DNA of 64,000 nt. It comes from Spirochaetales bacterium (GTDB taxonomy: Bacteria; Spirochaetota; Spirochaetia; Treponematales; UBA12059). Positions 16,881-26,022 of this stretch are shown piece after piece. Below the pieces are notes generated by a model, which was not told the origin of the DNA, ran no database searches, and worked only from the letters and a program-made list of their open reading frames with translations. The DNA lies in NCBI GenBank assembly GCA_016928955.1, contig JAFGJV010000004.1, positions 186,001-250,000 on the forward strand, given 5' to 3'. Each line of letters begins with the position of its first letter. Position 1 is the first letter of the stretch. The position numbers and the translations under genes were made by a program.

Positions 16881-16950
16881 CGCCCTGACAGGCTGTCGGA
16901 CACCCCATAGCAAACTGGGAGGGGAACTATGAACGTCTCCGACACCCTTA
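16854..16950 (-). ncRNA. Candidate small structured RNA, about 95 nt
   Basis: Upstream of the terminator the minus strand holds a 10-base closing stem (16938-16947 with 16891-16900, one mismatch). It encloses interleaved pairings: CCCC 16903-16906 with GGGG 16921-16924, and ATAG 16907-16910 with CTAT 16927-16930, which is the geometry of an H-type pseudoknot. There is no open frame of note. The conserved SRP-RNA loop, tmRNA and 6S signatures are not seen. It could be an independent sRNA or, read on the other strand, a leader element of gap. No convincing promoter was found, so the 5' end is a guess. Confidence 0.35.
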
Positions 16951-17020
16951 GTATCGGTATTTGGCCAGCAACTTTAACAGACTTTTTGCCGACAAACGCC
17001 GTGCCCTGTCTCTCATCGGA

Positions 17021-17050
17021 TTGACGAATGATTCTCTTTGTCGATATGCT
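17021..17050 (+). promoter_or_regulatory. Promoter for gap
   Basis: TTGACG (17021-17026) and TATGCT (17045-17050) with an 18-base spacer. The expected start near 17057 leaves a leader of about 67 bases before gap, which includes AGGAGG. Confidence 0.6.
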
Positions 17051-17066
17051 CAGTACGCTAGCATAA

Positions 17067-18197
<1,131 letters not shown>

Positions 18198-18219
18198 CTC
18201 GGAGCCGGTTGCGATACGC

Positions 18220-18258
18220 AAAAGGGCTGCCCGGGCCTGGCCTGGACGGCCCTTTTTT
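18220..18258 (+). terminator. Terminator after gap
   Basis: AAAAGGGC (18220-18227) pairs with GCCCTTTT (18249-18256) across a GC-rich loop that can fold further, and a run of six T follows. It should end or attenuate the gap transcript before pgk. Confidence 0.65.
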
Positions 18259-18322
18259 ATCGTGATCAGCGCGTTGCCGGCCAGATACGGAGCTCGGAAC
18301 GAGTAGATCCAGGGAGGAACCG

Positions 18323-19582
18323 ATGATCAAGACAGTCAAGGATATAGCCCTCAAGGGCAAGCGGGTCGTCATGCGGGTGGATTTCAACGTGCCCATGAAG
18401 GATGGCAAGGTCCAGGACGACACGCGCGTCATGGCAGCCATACCGACCGTGCGCTACATCCTGGACCAGGGCGCGCGGAGCCTGGTCCTTTTGAGCCACC
18501 TGGGCGACCCGACCAAGGACGCCAAAAAAGCCAGGGAAAAGGCCGAGAAGGCCGGAGCGGCCTGGGACGAGCACACCTACCTGGCGGGCAAGCACCGCAT
18601 GAAGCCTGTAGCCGAGTACCTGGCGGCCAAGCTCGGCCGCCCCGTCGTGTTCGCGGGCGAGGACGGTTGCTACGGCAAGAAGGCCTTCATAGAGGCCCAG
18701 CCGGACGGTAGCGTCGTCATGCTTGAAAACACCCGCTTCCATAAGGAAGAGACTAGTGACGACCCCGCAGCCCGCGACAAGCTGGCCAAGGAACTGGCCG
18801 GCTACGGCGACGTATTCGTGAACGACGCTTTCGGCACGGCCCACCGCGACCACGCGTCCACGGCCAGCATAGCCAAATTCATGCCCGTGTCCGTGGGCGG
18901 CTTCCTGATGGAGAAGGAAGTTGCCTACCTGGAGCCCATGGTCACCACGCCTCCAAAGCCCATGGTGGCCATCATAGGCGGCGCCAAGGTCAGCTCCAAA
19001 ATAGCCGTGCTGGAAAGCCTCCTCAAAAACGCCAAGGCGCTGGTGATCGGCGGCGGCATGGCCTATACCTTCCTGAAAGCCCAGGGCCACGCCGTGGGCA
19101 CGTCACTGGTGGAAGACGACCAGCTGGACACGGCCAAGCGCGTCCTGGACGCGGCGGCCGCGGCGGGCGTGGACATCGTCCTTCCGCTCGACCACCTGTG
19201 CGCCGAGAAATTCGACGCTGGCGCCGCCGCGGTTGCCGTGGATGGCGTAGCGATACCCGGCAGCCTTATGGGCATGGATGTTGGACCAAAGACGCTGGAC
19301 CGCTACAAGGCCGTCCTCGCTGAGGCAAAGAGCGTGGTGTGGAACGGTCCTGTCGGCGTGTTTGAATTCGAGGCCTTTGCTGGCGGCACGGGAGCGGTGG
19401 CCAAGATGGTGGCCGAAGCTACCGGCAGGGGCGCGACCACCGTGGTAGGCGGCGGCGATTCCGTGGCGGCGGTCAACAAATTCGGCCTGGCGTCAAAGAT
19501 GAGCCATGTATCCACGGGAGGGGGCGCTTCCCTTGAGTTGCTTGAAGGCAAGAAGCTGCCCGGCATTGAAGTGTGCAGGTAG
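18323..19582 (+). CDS. pgk: Phosphoglycerate kinase
   Basis: It transfers phosphate from 1,3-bisphosphoglycerate to ADP. Diagnostic segments are KRVVMRVDFNVPMKDGKVQDD, LLSHLGDPT, the basic patch ENTRFHKEE, NDAFGTAHRDHAST, and the nucleotide-binding end VVGGGDSVAAVNKFGL with STGGGASLELLEGK. The length of 419 aa is normal. GGGAGG is seven bases before the ATG. tpiA follows after nine bases, so the two are co-transcribed. Confidence 0.97.
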   Translation: MIKTVKDIALKGKRVVMRVDFNVPMKDGKVQDDTRVMAAIPTVRYILDQGARSLVLLSHLGDPTKDAKKAREKAEKAGAAWDEHTYLAGKHRMKPVAEYLAAKLGRPVVFAGEDGCYGKKAFIEAQPDGSVVMLENTRFHKEETSDDPAARDKLAKELAGYGDVFVNDAFGTAHRDHASTASIAKFMPVSVGGFLMEKEVAYLEPMVTTPPKPMVAIIGGAKVSSKIAVLESLLKNAKALVIGGGMAYTFLKAQGHAVGTSLVEDDQLDTAKRVLDAAAAAGVDIVLPLDHLCAEKFDAGAAAVAVDGVAIPGSLMGMDVGPKTLDRYKAVLAEAKSVVWNGPVGVFEFEAFAGGTGAVAKMVAEATGRGATTVVGGGDSVAAVNKFGLASKMSHVSTGGGASLELLEGKKLPGIEVCR

Positions 19583-19591
19583 GGGGACAAC

Positions 19592-20341
19592 ATGAGAACA
19601 TATTACATGGCGGGCAACTGGAAAATGCATAAAACTGTCGCAGAGTCGGTGGCGCTGGCCAACGAGCTGAAACAGGCCCTGGCCGGAGCCAAGGACAAGG
19701 TGATGGTCGCTCCTCCCTTCACGGCCCTGGCGGCAGTGGGCCAGGCCATCAAGGGCTCGTCCATTATACTCGGCGCGCAGAACATGGGGCCCGATACCCA
19801 GGGAGCGCACACCGGCGAGGTGTCGCCCCTGATGCTCAAGGAACTTGGCGTCCGTGCCGTCATCCTTGGCCACTCGGAGCGCCGCCACTCGTATTTCGAG
19901 ACTGACGAACTGATCAACCGCAAGGTGCTTCTGGCCATCGAGCAGGGCCTGGATCCCATACTCTGCGTTGGCGAGACCCTGGCCGAGCGGGAGGCCGGGC
20001 GCCTTGAAGCCGTGGTGGGCACCCAGGTGCGGGAAGGCCTTAAGGGCGTGGCCCGAGGCGACCTGCCCAAGGTGACCATAGCCTATGAGCCCGTTTGGGC
20101 CATCGGTACCGGCAAAACGGCCACCCCGGACGACGCGGACGCCGTCCACGCCTTCATCCGGAGCGTTGTTGCGACTATGTACGACGGCGACGCGGCCAAA
20201 GCCCTCTGTATCCAATACGGCGGGTCGGTCAAACCGGACAATGTTGCGGAGCTCATGGCCAAACCCAACATAGACGGGGCCCTGGTCGGCGGAGCGTCGC
20301 TTAAAGCCGAAAGTTTTGTGCCCATAGCTGCCTTCCGCTGA
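19592..20341 (+). CDS. tpiA: Triosephosphate isomerase
   Basis: It interconverts dihydroxyacetone phosphate and glyceraldehyde 3-phosphate. All catalytic elements are present: GNWKMHKT (Lys), ILGHSERRHSYFE (His), AYEPVWAIGTGKTATP (Glu and loop 6) and the phosphate-binding IQYGGSVKPDN and GALVGGASL. At 249 aa it is typical. It begins 9 bases after pgk and is followed by a weak terminator and secG, the same neighbour order I recall from Treponema pallidum. Confidence 0.97.
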   Translation: MRTYYMAGNWKMHKTVAESVALANELKQALAGAKDKVMVAPPFTALAAVGQAIKGSSIILGAQNMGPDTQGAHTGEVSPLMLKELGVRAVILGHSERRHSYFETDELINRKVLLAIEQGLDPILCVGETLAEREAGRLEAVVGTQVREGLKGVARGDLPKVTIAYEPVWAIGTGKTATPDDADAVHAFIRSVVATMYDGDAAKALCIQYGGSVKPDNVAELMAKPNIDGALVGGASLKAESFVPIAAFR

Positions 20342-20416
20342 GGTATTCCCGGGATCCGGCGCCAAAGAGAGCCCTCTACAACGCCAGTTTGCAGGGAGTT
20401 CTCATAAGCCGGATTC

Positions 20417-20441
20417 CGGGCCTTGCCTAGGGCCCGCTTTT
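20417..20441 (+). terminator. Weak terminator after tpiA
   Basis: CGGGCC and GGCCCG form a 6-bp stem with an 8-base loop, followed by CTTTTA. The loop overlaps the -35 of the secG promoter, so termination and initiation signals are interleaved. Confidence 0.4.
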
Positions 20442-20452
20442 AGGGCTATTAT
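20423..20452 (+). promoter_or_regulatory. Promoter for secG
   Basis: TTGCCT (20423-20428), 18-base spacer, TATTAT (20447-20452). The expected leader to the secG ATG is about 65 bases. Confidence 0.5.
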
Positions 20453-20522
20453 CCCGACTTAGGGCTGTTCGCGGCATGAGCGGAGAAGCCCAATCCTGAC
20501 GGTAACCCTCGGAGTCAACAAA

Positions 20523-20897
20523 ATGGGATTCTTCGCTATCGTTCTGCTGGTGCTTTTTGCCATCGTGTGCGCCCTGCTGATTTTCATGGTCATCATCCAG
20601 GATCAGGAAGGCGAGGGCCTTGGCGGCATCTTCTCCGGAGCCGGCAGCGCGGCTTTCGGTTCGCGCTCGAGTTCCGTCGTGGTCAAGTTCACCTATATAC
20701 TCGGCGGTTTGTTCTTCGTCATTGCGTTCAGCCTGGCGTTGATGAACCGAGCCCCCGATCTTGATAACCTGGAACCGTCCAGCGCCGTATCCACCGAGAT
20801 CAGGCAGGCCGAGGTTCCGGCAGACGAGCCGAGCGCTACCGCCGCCGAGTCGGCAGACAGTACGGAAGACTCGGGCTCGACCGCGGAAAACCAGTAA
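20523..20897 (+). CDS. secG: Preprotein translocase subunit SecG
   Basis: SecG is a membrane subunit of the SecYEG channel that assists SecA-driven export. There are two hydrophobic segments (FFAIVLLVLFAIVCALLIFMV and FTYILGGLFFVIAFSLALM) joined by the family's Gly/Ser-rich loop (GLGGIFSGAGSAAFGSRSS). An acidic Ser/Thr-rich cytoplasmic or periplasmic tail of about 45 residues is longer than in E. coli. There is no strong SD before the ATG. The J-domain gene follows 27 bases later. Confidence 0.92.
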   Translation: MGFFAIVLLVLFAIVCALLIFMVIIQDQEGEGLGGIFSGAGSAAFGSRSSSVVVKFTYILGGLFFVIAFSLALMNRAPDLDNLEPSSAVSTEIRQAEVPADEPSATAAESADSTEDSGSTAENQ

Positions 20898-20924
20898 ACA
20901 GAGCCACCTGCGCGTCAGCGGCGG

Positions 20925-21719
20925 ATGACCGACCATTATCTTGTCCTCGGTGTCAGCCCTGACGCGTCGGACAAAGACGTAAAAAGCGCGTTCCGGAAAA
21001 AGGCCAAGGCGGGCCATCCCGACGTTGAGGGCGGCGACGCGAGCCGCATGCGGGAGCTTCTGGACGCGTATCGCGTCCTCTCTGATCCCCAGTTGCGGCG
21101 AGAGTACGACCGGGGCCGTCTCCGCATTATCCGGGATGGCTCGTCGGAAGGATTCGACTACCGGGCCTGGCTGAAAGAACGGCTGGGCGATCCTGAGTAC
21201 GTGGCCAAGCTGGTGTTCTACGACCTTCTGCACAACCTCGAAGACGAGGCCCTCGAGCTGTATGAAACCATCCGGCACCGCTCCGACGGCAGGCTGGAGC
21301 GGTTTTTCGAGCGCCCTGAAGCCATGGACGCCGAGTTCTGCATAGCCGAGGAGTACGCGGCACGGGGCCGTTTCCGCGACGCCTTTGACGTCATGGCAAA
21401 GCTCATACGCATGGAACAGCGCCTGTCGGGCTTTGGCTACTTTTACGACGTGGTTCTGGCTCGTTTCCGCAAGCTGACGCTTGAGGAGCTTGGCCGCACG
21501 CTCGAGCCCGAGGACGAAATTTCCCTCCTCGAGGAAGCAAGCTCGCTCAGAAGCAGCGCCGTCAACGACGCCCAGTTCCTGAGGAGAGCTGCCGAACTCC
21601 ATCTCAGGCTCGGCCGCAGGAACGAGGCGGCGCTTTGTGTATCCAGGGCCCAGGCCCTACGTCCCCGCCTGCCGGGACTCAAAGCCCTGGTTTCAAGGAT
21701 ACTTTCGGTCGGCGCTTGA
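20925..21719 (+). CDS. J-domain (DnaJ-like) protein, 264 aa
   Basis: Residues 1-65 form a J-domain with the HPD motif at residues 31-33 (KAGHPDVEGG) and a normal helix pattern (DKDVKSAFRKKAKA, RMRELLDAYRVLSD), so it should stimulate a DnaK partner's ATPase. The remaining 200 residues are helical, TPR-like (EYAARGRFRDAFDVMAKLIR, AAELHLRLGRRNEAALCVSR), without the Gly/Phe or zinc-finger regions of DnaJ. It is therefore a specialised co-chaperone. Its place after secG suggests a link to export or envelope proteins, which is inference only. Confidence 0.88.
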   Translation: MTDHYLVLGVSPDASDKDVKSAFRKKAKAGHPDVEGGDASRMRELLDAYRVLSDPQLRREYDRGRLRIIRDGSSEGFDYRAWLKERLGDPEYVAKLVFYDLLHNLEDEALELYETIRHRSDGRLERFFERPEAMDAEFCIAEEYAARGRFRDAFDVMAKLIRMEQRLSGFGYFYDVVLARFRKLTLEELGRTLEPEDEISLLEEASSLRSSAVNDAQFLRRAAELHLRLGRRNEAALCVSRAQALRPRLPGLKALVSRILSVGA

Positions 21720-21780
21720 TGCCGGTGGCCGATGCTTGCCTGATTTTTACTTTCCTGGCGTCTTTCCAACTGCCGGGTAT

Positions 21781-21810
21781 TAACCTGCCGCCCTCTCGCG
21801 TGTTATAGTC
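21781..21810 (+). promoter_or_regulatory. Promoter for the SurA-like gene
   Basis: TTAACC (21781-21786), 18-base spacer, TATAGT (21805-21810). A leader of about 58 bases carries GGAG six bases before the ATG at 21875. Confidence 0.5.
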
Positions 21811-21874
21811 CGTACGGCTCCGGCGCCCGCAGTGGGCGGACGGAACCGGCGATCCGTTCTTTTTGGAGCGTTTG

Positions 21875-22888
21875 ATGAAAAAGCCCCTCATAGTGCTGCT
21901 CATGGCCGCCACGCTGGCGTCCTTGGCCATTGCCCAGACCCTTGGTACTCCCATGGCCACGGTCAAGCTGACCAAGACGGAGATCATTTCCGTCAAGGCC
22001 TTCACCGACACGGTCGCCAAGTACGAGGCTGTCAAAAAAGCCACCCTCACCGAGGACGAGCGCAAGGCCCTGCTGGACGAGATGATCAACGATGTCCTCT
22101 TTTACCAGATGTGCGAGCGGGACGGCATCAAGGCCAGCGACGCCGAGGTGAACGCCTACATTACCCAGGTCAAGTCACAGCTCGGCCCGAACGTCACGGA
22201 CGCCCAGTTCGAGGCTTATCTTGCCGGACAGGGGGTCATGATGGCCGACCTCAGGGTGTACTACAAAAAGCAGATACTCCTCCAGCGCTGGCTGGCGGCG
22301 TTCCGCACGGCTGAGATAGCGGCCATACCCAAGGTGACCAGCAAGGACATCCTTGACACCTACGAGCTGTACAAATCCAAGCTCGTACGGCCCGATACGG
22401 TACGGATAGCCATGATCTATTACCCCTATACCGACCGCACCGAGGCGGAGCGGGCCAAGGCGGTCCAGGTCATCAAGGACATTTCCGAGAGGATAGCCAA
22501 GGGCGAGAGTTTCGACGCCCTGCGCTTAAAGGCGGCTGACGGCTCGTACGGAGCCACGCGCGACTATATTTACGTGCAAAAGACTGACGCCGCCCGTACG
22601 CAGTACGGCCCTATTTTTGACAACGCCTTTGCCATCAAGGACGGAGCCGTGTCAGCTCCCTTTGAGAACGACGCCGGGTGGTGGATCGTGCGCCGTGCCG
22701 AGTTCTTCCCCCAGAAGCAACTCGAGCTGTCGGATCCCATACAGCTTGGCCAGCAGGGCACTGTCCAGGATTACCTGACCCAGCAGCTTGCCCTGAAGCG
22801 CCAGAACGAGTTCATGTACAAGACGCTAACGGACCTGTTCAAGGAGCTCCGGGGCAAGGCCGAGATCAAGATCATCGGGAAGCCCTGA
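21875..22888 (+). CDS. SurA-like periplasmic peptidyl-prolyl isomerase/chaperone, 337 aa
   Basis: The signal peptide MKKPLIVLLMAATLASLAIA targets it to the periplasm. A helical SurA_N-like chaperone region (TEDERKALLDEMINDVLFYQ, then VNAYITQVKSQLG) is followed by a parvulin-like segment (FDALRLKAADGSYGATRDYIY, then FDNAFAIKDGAVSAPFENDAGWWIVRR). The family folds outer-membrane proteins on the way to the Bam complex. Whether isomerase activity survives cannot be judged from sequence. The start is ATG 21875, preceded by GGAG, rather than the in-frame ATG 12 bases earlier. Its TGA overlaps the ATG of nusB. Confidence 0.87.
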   Translation: MKKPLIVLLMAATLASLAIAQTLGTPMATVKLTKTEIISVKAFTDTVAKYEAVKKATLTEDERKALLDEMINDVLFYQMCERDGIKASDAEVNAYITQVKSQLGPNVTDAQFEAYLAGQGVMMADLRVYYKKQILLQRWLAAFRTAEIAAIPKVTSKDILDTYELYKSKLVRPDTVRIAMIYYPYTDRTEAERAKAVQVIKDISERIAKGESFDALRLKAADGSYGATRDYIYVQKTDAARTQYGPIFDNAFAIKDGAVSAPFENDAGWWIVRRAEFFPQKQLELSDPIQLGQQGTVQDYLTQQLALKRQNEFMYKTLTDLFKELRGKAEIKIIGKP

Positions 22889-23307
22889 TGGCGTCCAGGC
22901 GCAAGGCTCGTATACTGGCGTTCCAGGCTCTCTACGCATGGGACGCGGCAGGCGGAGACGCCGCCGATGTACTGTCGTTCTCCTGGCTGGCCGACGACTC
23001 CGCGGCCTACCAGGATGACGAGCTCAAGACCTATGCCCGCCTGATGGCCGCCGGGGCGATAGAAAATATCGACGCCATAGACGCGGCCATCAAGAAACAC
23101 CTGGAGCACTGGAGCTTTGAGCGCCTCAAACGCGTCGACCTGGCCATACTCCGCATGTCCGTGTACGCTTTGATGTACCAGCGCGACATACCGGTGCAGA
23201 TCAGCATAGACGAGGCTATAGAGATAGCCAAGGAATTCGGTTCGGAGGAATCCTACCGGTTCATCAACGGCGTGCTGGATGCCGTATGGAAAGAAATAGG
23301 CGGCTGA
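22888..23307 (+). CDS. nusB: Transcription antitermination factor NusB
   Basis: NusB binds boxA RNA with S10 (NusE) in antitermination complexes. The all-helical family pattern is intact: RRKARILAFQALYAWD at the start, LKRVDLAILRMSVYALMY in the middle, and VQISIDEAIEIAKEFGSEES leading to the FINGVLDAVWKE end. The length of 139 aa is normal. The ATG overlaps the SurA-like gene's TGA (TGATG), so the two are coupled. Confidence 0.95.
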   Translation: MASRRKARILAFQALYAWDAAGGDAADVLSFSWLADDSAAYQDDELKTYARLMAAGAIENIDAIDAAIKKHLEHWSFERLKRVDLAILRMSVYALMYQRDIPVQISIDEAIEIAKEFGSEESYRFINGVLDAVWKEIGG

Positions 23308-24821
23308 GCCGTATAGGCATGGCGGTCTGCGCGGCCACACTCATGGCCGCGGCGGGCTGCTCGGGAAAGCCTTCGTTCGAGGGACTCCTGGCGCTCATAG
23401 ACGCAGGCGCGCCCTCGGTCAACCAGGGCACGTTCATGCGCGCGGCCGAGCTGTGCGAGTCGACCGTAGACAGGCTGAGGCTCTTAAAGCGTGCGGCTGT
23501 GCGCGGCCCGGCCTTTGCCTCAGACCTAGCCCTCTCGCTGAGGTTTGACGCCGAAACCGAACCATCCGTGGCGTTAGCCGCGTACAGCTTCCACCTGGAT
23601 ACCGGAAAATACGCGGAAGCCGCTGCGCTGGTAAACCGTGGCGTGCCCTACGAACCATGGCCTGCCCTTGCCGCCGAGCTCGCGCTCAGGGCCCTTGCAG
23701 ACGGCCAGCTTCCGAAGCTGTCCACGGCGGCGCTGATAGCCGCTGCCGACTTCACATCCCACCCTGATTTCATGATCCTGGCGGCCCTTGAGGCAATGCG
23801 CTCTGGCCGGCCCGAGGAAGCCAGGGAGCTAGCTCGGGCAGCCATTTCCGGTGGCGGAGCGCCAGAGGCGGACGTGTTGTGGGATTGTGGCCTTTTGGAC
23901 CCTCTGGCCCTATCTGCCCTGGATATATCCAACCCCGACAAACTTGAATTGGCGGCCCAGGCCGCCTGGCTGAGCGGCCATGTGGCCCTGGCGGCCGAGG
24001 CCTACGGCGCGCTGGTGTCATCCGCTCCCCATTACTCATACAGACCGTACGCGGCATTGGCAAGGCTATCGGCCGCGGACCATACAGCCGCCGGCCGTGC
24101 GCCGCAAGCCGTCCACAACCAGCTGCGAACCTTTTGGGTCGAGGCCATGCGCTCCGCGTTCCCTGGCCATACAGCCGCCGGCCTTGAGTACGCGTCCCAC
24201 CTCATCCACGAAGGCAGGCTGGACCAGGCGCGCGCAGTTTTGGATACGCTGAGACCCGGGGACGCTCCCGAGGCAGCCAGGCTCTATGCCCTGCGGGCAG
24301 CCGCGGAGCCACGGCTGTCCGCGCGTTACGGTCAGGAACTGGCCCTGGCCTTTCCCGATAACGCCGTGGCCATGGACACGGCACTGGCCCTGGCTGTGCA
24401 TGCCGGCGACTGGGAAGGCTACCGGGCCGTCCGCGACTCAGCGCGCAAGCTGTCCGGCATGGAGCGTGATGTTTTCTGGGATGCCCTCGACGCTGTGATG
24501 ACGGGTGACCTTGAGGGTGCGTCGGGAATACTCCGCGCGAGACACGCGGACGTTCCGGATTTCTGGGCGGCGTATGACCTTGGCCTGGTCGAACTGGCGC
24601 GCGGCCTGGCCAAACAGGCCGCGGAAGCCTTTTCAGCTGCTGCCAGCAAGGCCTCGGATACCGCGCAGAAGGCCGAAGTGCTGGCGCGCGCCGGTTCGGC
24701 CTACGGATTCGCTGGAGACAGGGTCATGGCCAAGGCAGCGTACAAGGCGGCTATCAGCGCCGACCCCACCTGCGTTGACGCTATACGCGGGCTGTCGGGA
24801 CTTGAAGGTACCTCGCCTTGA
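23286..24821 (+). CDS. TPR-containing lipoprotein, 511 aa
   Basis: MERNRRLSRIGMAVCAATLMAAAGC is a lipoprotein signal with basic residues, a hydrophobic core and a lipobox Cys at residue 25. The rest is Ala-rich helical hairpins of TPR type, for example DFWAAYDLGLVELARGLAKQ, then AEVLARAGSAYGFAGDRVMAK and AAYKAAISADPTCVDAIRGL. Such lipoproteins usually scaffold envelope complexes; a specific role is unknown. The gene overlaps the end of nusB by 22 bases in another frame, so it is translated from the nusB transcript. A 165-base spacer with no gene separates it from map. Confidence 0.85.
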   Translation: MERNRRLSRIGMAVCAATLMAAAGCSGKPSFEGLLALIDAGAPSVNQGTFMRAAELCESTVDRLRLLKRAAVRGPAFASDLALSLRFDAETEPSVALAAYSFHLDTGKYAEAAALVNRGVPYEPWPALAAELALRALADGQLPKLSTAALIAAADFTSHPDFMILAALEAMRSGRPEEARELARAAISGGGAPEADVLWDCGLLDPLALSALDISNPDKLELAAQAAWLSGHVALAAEAYGALVSSAPHYSYRPYAALARLSAADHTAAGRAPQAVHNQLRTFWVEAMRSAFPGHTAAGLEYASHLIHEGRLDQARAVLDTLRPGDAPEAARLYALRAAAEPRLSARYGQELALAFPDNAVAMDTALALAVHAGDWEGYRAVRDSARKLSGMERDVFWDALDAVMTGDLEGASGILRARHADVPDFWAAYDLGLVELARGLAKQAAEAFSAAASKASDTAQKAEVLARAGSAYGFAGDRVMAKAAYKAAISADPTCVDAIRGLSGLEGTSP

Positions 24822-24986
24822 AGGTATTCTGGGCGTAGACGGTTCGGGTATCCTGAGTAGAAAGAACGGCCCGTCTATGCCCGCCGCTGCCCGGCCCGTA
24901 CTGAGCAGCCACGGTCCATACGTATCAGCGCATACACCCCGCGCCGGACCCTGGGCCCGCACGCAAGGAAAAGAGGAACGACCCCT

Positions 24987-25733
24987 ATGGTAAAACTCAA
25001 GAACAGAGAACAGCTCGAAGGAATACGGACATCGTGCAGGCTGCTCTCTGAGATGTTCTCGGTATTGGTACCCCGCGTCAAGGAAGGCATAACCACGGCC
25101 GACCTGGACGCCGTGGCCAGGGAGTTTATAGTATCGCACGGAGGAAAGCCGGCTTTTTTAGGCTATTATGATTATCCGGCGTCTCTGTGCGTATCCGTTA
25201 ATGAGGAAGTCATCCACGGCATACCAGGTTCGCGTGTGCTAAAGCCAGGCGACATAGTAGGCCTGGACTGCGGTATAGACCTGCACGGCTATTTCAGCGA
25301 CGCGGCCATAACGGTGCCCGTGCCGCCGGTGTCGCCCAAGGCCGAACGGCTCATGGCCACCACGCGCGAATGCCTGGACCTGGCCATCAAGGCCGCCCAT
25401 CCCGGTGGACGGGTGCACGATATATCCCGGGCAGTGTTCGCGCACGCCAAGACGGCCGGTTTTGGCGTGGTCAGGCAGTACTGCGGCCACGGGGTGGGGC
25501 TGGCCGTCCACGAGGATCCCCAGGTTCCCAACTACGTGGGTTCCGGCCCCAATCCTCGGCTCGTGCCCGGCATGGTACTGGCCATCGAGCCCATGATCAA
25601 CGCCGGAGGAGATGGCGTTGAGGAGCTTGACGACGGGTGGACGGTGGTCACGCGGGACCGCTCCCTGTCAGCCCACTATGAGCACACCATAGCCATCACC
25701 GAGGACGGTGTTGAGGTGCTGACCGCTTGGTAG
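24987..25733 (+). CDS. map: Type I methionine aminopeptidase
   Basis: It removes N-terminal methionine from nascent proteins using two metal ions. The ligand motifs are in order: GLDCGIDLHGYFSDAAI (Asp pair), YCGHGVGLAVHEDPQVPN (His) and GMVLAIEPMIN with YEHTIAIT (Glu pair). At 248 aa it lacks the N-terminal SH3-binding extension of some bacterial forms. The SD is modest (AAGAGGAAC). A terminator follows immediately, so this is the end of the transcript. Confidence 0.96.
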   Translation: MVKLKNREQLEGIRTSCRLLSEMFSVLVPRVKEGITTADLDAVAREFIVSHGGKPAFLGYYDYPASLCVSVNEEVIHGIPGSRVLKPGDIVGLDCGIDLHGYFSDAAITVPVPPVSPKAERLMATTRECLDLAIKAAHPGGRVHDISRAVFAHAKTAGFGVVRQYCGHGVGLAVHEDPQVPNYVGSGPNPRLVPGMVLAIEPMINAGGDGVEELDDGWTVVTRDRSLSAHYEHTIAITEDGVEVLTAW

Positions 25734-25737
25734 GCGC

Positions 25738-25758
25738 GGCCTGTCAGGCCTTCTTTTT
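25738..25758 (+). terminator. Terminator after map
   Basis: GGCCT-GTC-AGGCC hairpin followed by TTCTTTTT, beginning 5 bases after the map stop. Confidence 0.65.
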
Positions 25759-25780
25759 ATTAGTATATTACATGAGGGAG

Positions 25781-25806
25781 CCTCTAAAAACTGCAGTTTT
25801 TAGAGG
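25781..25806. repeat. 26-bp perfect palindrome (repeat cluster, unit 1)
   Basis: CCTCTAAAAACTG and its exact complement form a perfect palindrome centred on CTGCAG. It shares the CCTCTAA arms with unit 3 and with the copy at 6628-6665. Confidence 0.9.
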
Positions 25807-25821
25807 GTTACCTTAAAAACC

Positions 25822-25845
25822 CTGCGTTTTCGGCCGAAAACGCAG
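25822..25845. repeat. 24-bp perfect palindrome (repeat cluster, unit 2)
   Basis: CTGCGTTTTCGG and its exact complement form a perfect palindrome centred on CGGCCG. It lies between units 1 and 3 and has different arms. Confidence 0.9.
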
Positions 25846-25849
25846 AGGA

Positions 25850-25882
25850 CCTCTAATAACCATGGGGCTTTTAGAGGTTCCC
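25850..25882. repeat. Imperfect palindrome (repeat cluster, unit 3)
   Basis: CCTCTAAT and CTTTTAGAGG flank CCATGG, followed by TTCCC. It is nearly identical to the copy at 6628-6665, which has ATCTCTAATAACCATGGGG then TTTTAGAGGTTTCCC. This marks a dispersed repeat family. Confidence 0.85.
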
Positions 25883-25943
25883 ATGAGGCTCATCCACATG
25901 TTGGACGAGTTTTGAAGTAGGCTCTAGCCCCGACGGTCATGTC

Positions 25944-25970
25944 TGAAACTGGAACGTTTCTGAAACCGTC
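25944..25970 (+). promoter_or_regulatory. Possible ECF-sigma promoter for htrA
   Basis: TGAAAC (25944-25949), 17 bases, CGTC (25967-25970) matches the general ECF consensus (GAAAC / CGTC). TCTGAAAC also occurs twice, 17 bases apart (25942-25949 and 25959-25966), so a direct-repeat operator is the alternative reading. The leader to htrA would be about 45 bases. Confidence 0.4.
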
Positions 25971-26022
25971 GTATGCCTTGCATTGTTGTATGCTTTCGAT
26001 ACCCCGTGATAAGGAGAGCACC

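Noticed and set aside
20390-20425. Minus-strand bases resembling the conserved CCGGCTTAT segment of RNase P RNA
   Set aside because: None of the other conserved RNase P blocks occur within 400 bases and the region is taken by tpiA and secG.
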